In this document: positions 1 through 8,923 of the stretch, piece after piece
How the letters are laid out: the number at the start of each line of letters is the position of its first letter
Position numbering within the stretch: the first letter of the stretch is position 1
Assembly: GCA_021775755.1 (NCBI GenBank)
Contig: JAJFHE010000050.1
Span: 407,842-471,841 of the forward strand
DNA length: 64,000 bases
Direction of reading: 5' to 3'
Source of the DNA: Hyphomicrobiales bacterium
Lineage (GTDB): Bacteria; Pseudomonadota; Alphaproteobacteria; Rhizobiales; JAJFHB01
Translations under genes and position numbers: made by a program
Notes under the pieces: generated by a model
Database searches by the model: none
The model's input: the letters and a program-made list of their open reading frames with translations, nothing else
What the model was told of the DNA's origin: nothing

Positions 1-1553
1 GAGAATGTGATCTTGTTGTAAACATTATACTTTCCTGCAGGCCTGACCATGGGGATGCGCCGCACCTCCTCGAATGTGGCCGCGTCATAGACGACGATGG
101 CGCCGTCCATGTCCCAGATGCTGACCAGCGCATAGGCGCCGTCGCGCGTGAACTCGACATGTGCCGCCGTCTTGCCCGGCTCCGGACGCAGCGTCCTGAC
201 AATTTCCAGCGTGCGCTTGTCGATAATGTGGATGACGTCCCGGTTCGGGCCGAAGAACACATCGGTCCAGGCATAGGGTGTTGCCTCGTGGCTGCGCATG
301 AAGAACCCGGGGCCCATTGTTTCTATCGTCGCCGTTACCGACCAGTCTTCCATGTCGATAACGCTGAGCCGCGCCTCGCGCAGGTGCGGCGTCGCCATGA
401 CTTCGCGGCCCCGGTAGCGCCACGTAATGCCCGACCCCAGATGCGGCAGGCCGGGGAGATCAATGCGTGCGATGGGACGTCCGACATTGAGGTTGACGAC
501 AACGGCGCCGCCCGTGTCGCGCGATGAACCGACGAGAGAGCGGTAGGACTGGTCGAAGAAAAAGTCGTCCATCGGCTCTTCGACGGCGATCCGCCGCAGC
601 GCGAACAATCCGCTCGATGAGGCAAGCCCTTCGACCATGCCTTTTTCGTAGTTGTGTACGAGGCCTTCAAAAACCGGAGGCGCATCGGGGTCGGTGGCGA
701 TTTCCCATATTTCCGGGATGTCCTTGAGCGCGGCGATGAAACTTTGCCGCGTCGGCGCCTGATAGACAGCGCTCACCCTGGAGCTTTCGCCATCCTTGTT
801 TTCAACATTGAAGATCTTCGCAACGGAGAGATCGGATGCGTCCAGTATGACCAGGGTGTTGGGCAGGTAATTCGCCACCGCGACCCATTTGGCGTCGCTT
901 GAGAGCGCGATATTGCGGGTGTTGATTCCCGCCCTCACCTCCGCAACGATCTCCAGTGCATAAAGATCGAACTTGGTGATCCAGCCGTCGCGCGAGCCGA
1001 AGAACACATAACGACCATCGTTTGTGAATTTCGGGCCGCCATGCAACGCATAACGGCTTTCAAAACGGTGGATCGGCTCAAAACTGTCGCCGTCGAGAAT
1101 GGTGACATGATGATCTCCGCTTTCAACGACGACGAACAGGTTGAGCGGGTCAGCGTCGAACACGGGCCGTACAACCGGCGTGGCCGCAGGCGGCGCAATC
1201 TCCCGCGACGCTTCGATTTCCGCCTCACGCCAGTCGGGCACGCTCTCCGGCGGCGTATAGACATAGTCGACAAGTGCGGCGATTTGTTCTGTCGTCAGGT
1301 CTTCGCCGAAGGCCGGCATCTGCGTTGCCACGCGACCCGACGCGACGACATCAAGCGCCTTTTCGCGGCGCAGGCGGCCGAGGTTCCCGGGCAAAAGTGC
1401 CGGTCCCATGCCGCCAAGCCGTTCCTCGCCATGGCACGAGGCGCAGTTCTCCGCATAATCGCGCGCGGCATCGGGTTCTGCAAACGCCGTTCGCGGCACG
1501 CCGGCACTCACGACGGCAAGATAGAGGCTAAGCCACAATATGCGCCGGATCAT
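1..1553 (-). CDS. nirN: NirN, c-type cytochrome/heme d1-binding dehydrogenase (3' end cut by window)
   Basis: Periplasmic relative of cytochrome cd1 that in known systems performs the last step of heme d1 synthesis, oxidising dihydro-d1 to d1. The visible 517 residues begin with a signal peptide ending near AFA (residue 25). A class I cytochrome c domain follows with CASCH (Cys37, Cys40, His41), then an eight-bladed d1-type propeller running to KYNVYNK at the window edge, so only the last few residues are missing. The ATG at 1553 is chosen because the signal peptide starts there. It overlaps the end of nirJ by 26 bases, implying coupled translation as the last visible gene of the nir operon. 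NirS is excluded because a closer NirS lies at 6989-8764. Confidence 0.88.
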   Translation of the reverse strand, partial: MIRRILWLSLYLAVVSAGVPRTAFAEPDAARDYAENCASCHGEERLGGMGPALLPGNLGRLRREKALDVVASGRVATQMPAFGEDLTTEQIAALVDYVYTPPESVPDWREAEIEASREIAPPAATPVVRPVFDADPLNLFVVVESGDHHVTILDGDSFEPIHRFESRYALHGGPKFTNDGRYVFFGSRDGWITKFDLYALEIVAEVRAGINTRNIALSSDAKWVAVANYLPNTLVILDASDLSVAKIFNVENKDGESSRVSAVYQAPTRQSFIAALKDIPEIWEIATDPDAPPVFEGLVHNYEKGMVEGLASSSGLFALRRIAVEEPMDDFFFDQSYRSLVGSSRDTGGAVVVNLNVGRPIARIDLPGLPHLGSGITWRYRGREVMATPHLREARLSVIDMEDWSVTATIETMGPGFFMRSHEATPYAWTDVFFGPNRDVIHIIDKRTLEIVRTLRPEPGKTAAHVEFTRDGAYALVSIWDMDGAIVVYDAATFEEVRRIPMVRPAGKYNVYNKITF

Positions 1554-2739
1554 GGACACGTCCTCTGAAAGGTGTGACTTCGAGCCGGCCGCCATCGCCG
1601 GTAACGCCGATTTCCTCATCGCTCAGATAGCAGGCCGGGTCTTCCGCCCACGGGTCGCCGGTGAGTTGCAGGGCGCGGACACGGGTGTTGCCGCCGCAAA
1701 TATCGAAATGGCGGCACGCGCCGCAGCGGCCTGAAATCTTGCGGGGCCGGCGCTTCAACCCGGCCATGATGGGATCGGAGATATCCGTCCAGATGTCGGA
1801 GAACGCGCGCTCCTTCACGCTGCCGAGCGAGTAGTGCCACCACATGGTGTCCGGGTGCACATTGCCGAGATTGTCGATGTTGGCGACATTGACGCCCGAC
1901 GAATTACCGCCCCACTGAGCCAGTTTGGCGTCTATGTGTTCGACACGTTCTGGAAACCGTCGCTGCAGCCAGTACAGCAGATAGACCCCGTCGGCATCGT
2001 TGTTACCGGTCACGAATTCCTTTTCGACACCGCGGCGCACATAGTCGAGACAGCGCTCGAAGATCATGTCCATGGTGGCGCGCGTGGTATCGCGGCGCGC
2101 ATCGTCGCCGCGGTTCTTGTTACCGCGCCCGGCATAGACGAGATGCGACAGGTAGAACTTGTTGACGTCTTCGGCGTCGGCCAGATCGAGCAGCTCTTCA
2201 AGCTGCACATGATTGTCCATCGTCATGGTGAAGCGAAGCCCCACCTTGATGCCTTCGTCGCGGCACAGCCTGACACCGTTCAGTGCCGCGTCGAACGCCC
2301 CCTCCTTGCCGCGGAAAGCGTCATGGGTTGCGCCGATACCGTCGAGGCTGACACCGACATAGTCGTAACCGATGCCGGCGATCTTCGAGATGTTCTGCTT
2401 GTCGATGAGCGCGCCGTTTGACGACAGGCCGACATAAAATCCCATGTCCTTGGCGCGGCGTGAAATCTCAAAGATGTCCGGCCGCAGCAACGGTTCGCCG
2501 CCGGACAGAATGAGCACCGGCACGCCAAAGGCCTTGAGATCGTCCATGACGGCGAAGACTTCGGACGTTGAGAGCTCGCCCGGGAAATCCACATCGCTGG
2601 AGATCGAGTAGCAGTGTTTGCATTTGAGATTACAGCGGCGGATCAGGTTCCAGATGACCACCGGTCCCGGCGGCGCGCGGCGCGGCCCGAGCGGCGTCGG
2701 GCTGTCAATTTCCTTCATGAACTGTGTTACGCGAAACAT
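1528..2739 (-). CDS. nirJ: NirJ, heme d1 biosynthesis radical SAM protein
   Basis: Radical SAM enzyme that removes two propionate side chains of 12,18-didecarboxysiroheme during heme d1 synthesis (known for the family). The 403-residue protein has the cluster motif CNLKCKHC near residue 38, a GGEPLL strand, and a C-terminal SPASM-like cysteine set (CGACRHFDICGG, later PACY). The start MFRVTQFMKEI is preferred over an in-frame extension into the upstream gene because it is preceded by an AAGTGAG-like ribosome site and leaves a 17-base gap after nirH. It belongs to the nirDLGHJN run and no essential motif is missing. Confidence 0.92.
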   Translation of the reverse strand: MFRVTQFMKEIDSPTPLGPRRAPPGPVVIWNLIRRCNLKCKHCYSISSDVDFPGELSTSEVFAVMDDLKAFGVPVLILSGGEPLLRPDIFEISRRAKDMGFYVGLSSNGALIDKQNISKIAGIGYDYVGVSLDGIGATHDAFRGKEGAFDAALNGVRLCRDEGIKVGLRFTMTMDNHVQLEELLDLADAEDVNKFYLSHLVYAGRGNKNRGDDARRDTTRATMDMIFERCLDYVRRGVEKEFVTGNNDADGVYLLYWLQRRFPERVEHIDAKLAQWGGNSSGVNVANIDNLGNVHPDTMWWHYSLGSVKERAFSDIWTDISDPIMAGLKRRPRKISGRCGACRHFDICGGNTRVRALQLTGDPWAEDPACYLSDEEIGVTGDGGRLEVTPFRGRVHDPAHIVA

Positions 2740-2756
2740 GGCTGTCTCACTTTCTT

Positions 2757-3251
2757 TCAGGATGCGATGCGTAAACCGGTTTTCTTGAGGATGCGCGAAC
2801 TGTAGAGCACGTCGTGGGAACTGCACCGCGGACCGAGGATGTCGGATATTGCCGAGACCTTGTCGGACACTTCCGATCTGTCGCGGCCGTGTACCATGGC
2901 GAAGAGATTGTAACGCCAGACCGGCAGATGGCGTGGACGGTGGTAGCAGTGCGATACGTACTCAAGTGCTCCGACTTCGCGTCCCGCGATGCTGACGTCC
3001 TCGTCGCGAACGTCCCACACGGACATGCCATTCGCCGTGACGCCGAGCGCGTAATGGTTCGGCACGACGCCGATGCGCCGGATGACACCGGCCGCGAGCA
3101 TCTTCGCCATGCGCGCCATGACGTCCTGCGGGGTCAGTTCGAGGGCTTCCGCGACTTCGCGGTAGGGGTTCGGGCTGAGCGGCAAACCGGCCTGCGTTGC
3201 CGCAATGATCCGCTGATCGGTGGCGTCGGGCCTGTAGACAGTTTCCTTCAT
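2757..3251 (-). CDS. nirH: NirH, siroheme decarboxylase subunit (AsnC/Lrp-like)
   Basis: One of four paralogous Lrp/AsnC-fold proteins that together decarboxylate siroheme to 12,18-didecarboxysiroheme in the cytoplasm. The 164 residues comprise an N-terminal winged-helix segment (ATDQRIIAATQAGLPLSPNPY) and a C-terminal RAM-like domain with the family signature CYHRPRHLPVWRYNLFAMVHG. The histidines in that stretch are typical of the decarboxylase half-subunits. Its ATG overlaps the nirG stop as ATGA, so the start is firm. NirH pairs with NirG by position and pairs with NirL by sequence similarity. Confidence 0.88.
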   Translation of the reverse strand: MKETVYRPDATDQRIIAATQAGLPLSPNPYREVAEALELTPQDVMARMAKMLAAGVIRRIGVVPNHYALGVTANGMSVWDVRDEDVSIAGREVGALEYVSHCYHRPRHLPVWRYNLFAMVHGRDRSEVSDKVSAISDILGPRCSSHDVLYSSRILKKTGLRIAS

Positions 3252-3709
3252 GCCTCCACCTTGAATTCGATGAAGAACTCTTCGCACTTTGGAAAATCAT
3301 AGACCGTACAGCCGGTTTCTTGCTCGATCTCACGAAGCACTTCCGCAATTTTGCCGGGATCCTCGCAGGCCACGACGAACCACATGTTGAGCTGGTGATC
3401 GCGGGCGTAGTTATGGGCAACTTCACGGTGCGCATTGACGCTCCCGGCGATCTCTTCATAGCGCTCGCGCGGCGCCTCAAGGGCCGCAAGCGTGACCGCG
3501 CCGCCCATCCGTTCGGCGTTATACATCGGCCCGAAACGGCTGATTTTCCTGCTGTCACGCAACGACTGCAGCCGCTCAAGCAGTTCGGCCTCGCTCAGTC
3601 CAAGGGTTTCCGCCGCATCGCAATAAGGATGTTCGGAGATCGGAAACCCGCCCTGCAAACCGTTGATAATGCGTCGGTCGATGGCGTCCGTCTCATGGCT
3701 TTCACTCAT
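3248..3709 (-). CDS. nirG: NirG, siroheme decarboxylase subunit
   Basis: Lrp/AsnC-like siroheme decarboxylase component, 153 residues. It starts at MSESHETDAIDRRIINGLQ, where the ATG overlaps the nirL stop (ATGA). A longer in-frame extension upstream would run through nirL and is rejected. It shows the helix-turn-helix-like half (GLSEAELLERLQSL) and the C-terminal half with VAHNYARDHQLNMWFVVA, the NirD/NirG-type signature that lacks the PRRLPVWPYN motif seen in NirL/NirH. Context between nirL and nirH gives the name. Whether each half-subunit is catalytic or structural cannot be read from the sequence. Confidence 0.87.
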   Translation of the reverse strand: MSESHETDAIDRRIINGLQGGFPISEHPYCDAAETLGLSEAELLERLQSLRDSRKISRFGPMYNAERMGGAVTLAALEAPRERYEEIAGSVNAHREVAHNYARDHQLNMWFVVACEDPGKIAEVLREIEQETGCTVYDFPKCEEFFIEFKVEA

Positions 3710-4206
3710 GCTGCGGTCTCCGTCGCGCGGAAATACCGGGCACCGCGCTGTTTGAAACAACGGCGGCTGAACAATACCGATGTCGGGAACCTGCCGAGTT
3801 CCGTGGCGTCGTTGAGGGTCGCGATTTGCGCCATGACCGTCTCGCGGTCGCGGCCATGGATCATGCAGAATAGATTGTAGGGCCACACCGGAAGCCGCCG
3901 CGGACGCCGGTAGCACAAGGTGACGAAGTCGAACTCCGCGGCGATGCCCGCGATGTCATCGACACGATCGTCGGGAACGTTCCAGACGACCATGGCATTC
4001 GCCGTGAAGCCGAGCGTGCGATGGCGGACCACGAGACCCAACCGCTTAATGACGCCGCTCTCGATCAGACGCTGGAGCCGGGCAATGACATCCGCTTCGC
4101 CGATACCGATACGCCGCCCGATTGCCGCATAGGGCGCGGCTTGCAGCGGCAAACCGTCTTCGATCGCTGCCAGCAGCAGGGTGTCTGTGCGGTCGAGCGC
4201 GCTCAT
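3706..4206 (-). CDS. nirL: NirL, siroheme decarboxylase subunit
   Basis: 166-residue Lrp/AsnC-like protein of the NirDLGH siroheme decarboxylase. The N-terminal winged-helix part (TDTLLLAAIEDGLPLQAAPY) is followed by the RAM-like half carrying CYRRPRRLPVWPYNLFCMIHG. It is closest to NirH in this window, supporting the usual D/L and G/H pairing. Start and stop both overlap neighbours by four bases (ATGA with nirD upstream and nirG downstream), which fixes the reading frame and implies near-stoichiometric translation. Confidence 0.88.
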   Translation of the reverse strand: MSALDRTDTLLLAAIEDGLPLQAAPYAAIGRRIGIGEADVIARLQRLIESGVIKRLGLVVRHRTLGFTANAMVVWNVPDDRVDDIAGIAAEFDFVTLCYRRPRRLPVWPYNLFCMIHGRDRETVMAQIATLNDATELGRFPTSVLFSRRCFKQRGARYFRATETAA

Positions 4207-4652
4207 AGTTCGAACCCGAGATCGATGTGATATTGCGTTTCAAGCGGCAGATCGACGACCGCAATGCCGGTCTCAACCTCGATTTCGGTGAGCACGGCAA
4301 GCACGCCATCGCCGCAAGGCGCGGTGACCACGAACCAAAGGTTCAAGTCGTGCTCGCGTTCATAGTTGTGGTTGACCTCCGGACGCGCGCTGACGAAATC
4401 GGCGACCGCCTCCAGCCGCTGCTGCGGCACCGCCATTGCGGCAAGGGTGCTGGCGCCTGCCGAATTCGGCCTCACAACCGCTCCAAGCCGCGTGACCACT
4501 TCTTCGTGCTGCAGACCCTCAATCGAAGAGAGCACCTCCCCCTCGCTCATACCAAGGGTATCGCCAATCTCCCGGAAGGGGTGTGGAATCAACGGGAAAT
4601 CACGCTGATAGCCGTTCAGAAGCAGACGTTCGGTGTCGGAAATATCGCGCAT
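4203..4652 (-). CDS. nirD: NirD, siroheme decarboxylase subunit
   Basis: 149-residue Lrp/AsnC-like protein, first of the nirDLGH quartet whose product converts siroheme to 12,18-didecarboxysiroheme. It contains an N-terminal winged helix (TERLLLNGYQRDFPLIPHPF) and a RAM-like half with VNHNYEREHDLNLWFVVTA, matching NirG in this window. The ATG lies two bases after the nirF stop. In some species nirD and nirL are fused; here they are separate genes with overlapping ends. Confidence 0.88.
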   Translation of the reverse strand: MRDISDTERLLLNGYQRDFPLIPHPFREIGDTLGMSEGEVLSSIEGLQHEEVVTRLGAVVRPNSAGASTLAAMAVPQQRLEAVADFVSARPEVNHNYEREHDLNLWFVVTAPCGDGVLAVLTEIEVETGIAVVDLPLETQYHIDLGFEL

Positions 4653-4654
4653 GG

Positions 4655-5830
4655 CTAGAGCCCGATCCGGTTGGCGCGGGCGGTAAAGAAAATGCCACTC
4701 GGCTTGTCGACCGGCAACGACGTGATGAGATCGAACGTCTGGGTGTCATAGACATCGACGCGGTCTTCATCGCGCACGGATATCCAGACGTGCTCGCCGC
4801 GCGGGGTAAACTCCATGTGAAGGGCCGCCTTGCCAGGCGTGAAGCTGTGCACGATGGCAAGGCTTTGCGTGTCGATCACCTGGATGGTGTCATTCAGGGG
4901 ATGCGCGAAGTTGACCCAGACCTGGCGGCCATCGGGCTGCGCCACCGCGAATATCGGCTGGCCGTGAACGGGAATGCGCCCCACTTCCTCAAATGTCGAT
5001 GCATCGACAACGAGCAGTTCATGGCGGCCAACCGCGGGGAGGATCAGCCGGCCCTGCGCCAGCGCCCAGCCTTCAAGATGCGGCATCTTGTAGACGGGAA
5101 GAGGTTCCTCGCCACGCCCGTAACCGTCCAGTATGCGCTCGACGCGTGGGGTATCCGCCCAGAAGTCGATATGCGCCAGACCGTCTTCTCCGAACAGCCC
5201 GGCGATATAGTGGCGGCCGTCGCCGGTGATCAGCGCGTCATAAGGTAGCTCGCCGATGTCCGTGAACCGCTCGATGCTCGCGGTATTGTCCGCATCGAAA
5301 TCCGCCGTCCAGATCTCACCCGCATCGTACAGCGTAAAGATAAACCTGCGGCCGGGCGCATCGACAAGGCCGACCACCTTAGAGCGCGCATCAGCCTGCC
5401 CATAGGTGGCTGGAATGTCGGCGACTGGCTCAAGGTTTGCGGCATCGAATACCCTGACGCCCCCCGGCTCGTAATTCGACACGGCGACCAGACGGCCATC
5501 ATCGGAAATAGCGCCACCTATGGCATTCCCTGCTTGGATGACGCGGTTCGCAACTGTTGCGGTGAGAAGGTCAACGCGACTCAGCCCACCGTCCCGCCCG
5601 AACACAAACGCATGGCGCCCGTCCCGGGAAAAGACGACCGATGCATGGCTCAGATCGCCAAGCCCCTCTACCCGGCCAAGCGATGTCTGCGTTGTCGTCT
5701 CGATGATCTGCAGAGAGCCCGCTGCGCGTTCGACGATCACACCAAGATCGCCGGTGCCGCGGAGTTCATCGACAAGCGCAACGGTTGCGGACATACAGAA
5801 AACGAACGCCGCAAGCAGCCTTGAGATCAT
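4655..5830 (-). CDS. nirF: NirF, heme d1 biosynthesis protein
   Basis: 391-residue periplasmic beta-propeller protein needed for a late step of heme d1 synthesis, thought to act before NirN on the d1 precursor. A short N-terminal hydrophobic segment (MISRLLAAFVFCMSATVA) is an export signal. The rest resembles the d1-binding domain of NirS and NirN without a cytochrome c domain, as expected for NirF. The ATG overlaps the nirC stop (ATGA). A Cys at residue 12 sits in the signal region, but the surrounding residues are not a convincing lipobox, so lipoprotein anchoring is uncertain. Confidence 0.9.
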   Translation of the reverse strand: MISRLLAAFVFCMSATVALVDELRGTGDLGVIVERAAGSLQIIETTTQTSLGRVEGLGDLSHASVVFSRDGRHAFVFGRDGGLSRVDLLTATVANRVIQAGNAIGGAISDDGRLVAVSNYEPGGVRVFDAANLEPVADIPATYGQADARSKVVGLVDAPGRRFIFTLYDAGEIWTADFDADNTASIERFTDIGELPYDALITGDGRHYIAGLFGEDGLAHIDFWADTPRVERILDGYGRGEEPLPVYKMPHLEGWALAQGRLILPAVGRHELLVVDASTFEEVGRIPVHGQPIFAVAQPDGRQVWVNFAHPLNDTIQVIDTQSLAIVHSFTPGKAALHMEFTPRGEHVWISVRDEDRVDVYDTQTFDLITSLPVDKPSGIFFTARANRIGL

Positions 5831-6156
5831 TGTTCCGCCCCCTGTTTCAGATAACGCGCGATCCAGATCGCCTCATCGCGCGTCAACAGTCCCCTCCACG
5901 GCGGCATGGGGGTTCCGGGAACACCGTCGAGGATGACATCGGCGAGCGCATCCGCGGGCTTGCCTTCAAGCGCTTCGGGCAACAGCGGGCCGCCGAGCCC
6001 GCCCTTCAGCGTCATGCCGTGGCACGACCCGCAGTCATGCCGCACGAGATGCTGAAGTTCCGACTGCCGCGCAACGTCGAGCGCGCTGCCCGCTTGCGCA
6101 AGCACCGCCAGGGTTGCCACGGCAATGCCGCTAAGCATGACGCACAAGAAGCTCAT
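5827..6156 (-). CDS. nirC: NirC, small periplasmic c-type cytochrome
   Basis: 109-residue monoheme cytochrome c with a signal peptide (MSFLCVMLSGIAVATLAVLAQAG) and a single CGSCH heme site. Near the end GTPMPPW supplies the likely axial Met. NirC proteins can donate electrons to NirS or assist d1 maturation. The start at 6156 is chosen because it begins the signal peptide; it overlaps nirE by 26 bases. A longer in-frame start at 6282 would add 42 residues that do not resemble a signal sequence. It is followed immediately by nirF. Confidence 0.82.
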   Translation of the reverse strand: MSFLCVMLSGIAVATLAVLAQAGSALDVARQSELQHLVRHDCGSCHGMTLKGGLGGPLLPEALEGKPADALADVILDGVPGTPMPPWRGLLTRDEAIWIARYLKQGAEQ

Positions 6157-6913
6157 CAAGATGCGCAACTGCGATCTCCTCTGAACGGGTGGCCAAGCGA
6201 ACCACTTCGCCGACGACGAAAAGTACGGGTCCAGTAAATGCCTGCCGCTCGACCGCGTCGGCGATAGTGTCGAGGCGGGCAACGAGACGGCGCTCGTTCG
6301 GCCGTGTGGCGTTGCTGACGGCCATCACCGGCGTCTGACCGGTCAGACCGTTGTCGACCAGCCGATCGGCAATCAGGGCGATGTTCGACAGCCCCATGTA
6401 AATCACCAAAGTGGTGTCGCGGTCCGCAAGTCCCTGCCAGTCGTGGTCGAGGTCGAGATTGGAACGGCAATGGCCGGTGAGATAGCGAACGCCCGAGGCA
6501 AGTCCGCGGTGCGTCAGGGGCATCCCGACACTTGCCGCGCAGCCCTGCGCTGCCGTAACGCCCGGTACCACTTCAACTGGAATTCCGTGATTGACGAGAT
6601 CGATGAGTTCTTCGCCGCCGCGGCCAAAAAGGAACGGATCGCCGCCCTTCAGCCGCACGATCACGTCGGCGCTGTCGGCCGCATCGATCAGAATTTTCTG
6701 GATTTCACCCTGCGGAACCGGGTGATCGTCGGGGCGCTTGCCGACGTCTATGAGACGTGCGGTAGGATTTGCCAGCGACATGATATCGGATGAAACGAGG
6801 CGGTCATGGACGATGACATCGGCGTCCTGGATAAGCCTCAGGGCCTTGACTGTCAGAAGGTCGGGATCGCCTGGTCCGGCACCGACAAGATATACGCGAC
6901 CGCGTTTTTTCAT
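6131..6913 (-). CDS. nirE: NirE, uroporphyrinogen-III C-methyltransferase for heme d1
   Basis: 260-residue SAM-dependent methyltransferase making precorrin-2 from uroporphyrinogen III, the entry step to siroheme and heme d1. Family signatures are plain: VYLVGAGPGDPDLLTVKAL at the N terminus, VIVRLKGGDPFLFGRGGEE in the middle and GVTAAQGCAA after it. The ATG at 6911-6913 follows an AGAAGGGTC ribosome site. An upstream in-frame start would extend 25 non-conserved residues toward nirS. It lies second in the operon, between nirS and nirC. A single-domain SUMT without the CysG dehydrogenase part fits NirE. Confidence 0.9.
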   Translation of the reverse strand: MKKRGRVYLVGAGPGDPDLLTVKALRLIQDADVIVHDRLVSSDIMSLANPTARLIDVGKRPDDHPVPQGEIQKILIDAADSADVIVRLKGGDPFLFGRGGEELIDLVNHGIPVEVVPGVTAAQGCAASVGMPLTHRGLASGVRYLTGHCRSNLDLDHDWQGLADRDTTLVIYMGLSNIALIADRLVDNGLTGQTPVMAVSNATRPNERRLVARLDTIADAVERQAFTGPVLFVVGEVVRLATRSEEIAVAHLDELLVRHA

Positions 6914-6988
6914 GTGCCGACCCTTCTTTCCGGAAGTGAAGCGGGAACAGCGCGATAACCCGCGCTGTTCCCTGGTGACATCATGCAA

Positions 6989-8803
<1,815 letters not shown>

Positions 8804-8823
8804 TCACGGCATCGCAAGCTGCC

Positions 8824-8837
8824 TTGACAATCGTCAA
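8824..8837. promoter_or_regulatory. FNR/NNR-type box between nirS and nirI
   Basis: TTGACAATCGTCAA is a perfect dyad, TTGAC-N4-GTCAA, the pattern bound by FNR/DNR/NNR regulators. Counting 41.5 bases from its centre places transcription starts near 8789 for nirS (minus) and 8872 for nirI (plus). TAGGCT at 8861-8866 is a possible -10 for nirI. One site could serve both divergent operons. No regulator gene of this family is in the window. Confidence 0.85.
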
Positions 8838-8923
8838 GGAGACCGCTTGTGCGCCTTCGATAGGCTCCTCCATACTGAGATGAAGCCACCGGCTCTCCGC
8901 CACGACGACGGACAACACCGCTC

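Noticed and set aside
3248-3916. Long version of NirG starting at 3916
   Set aside because: The first 69 residues run through the nirL gene in another frame; the ATGA overlap at 3706-3709 gives a better start.
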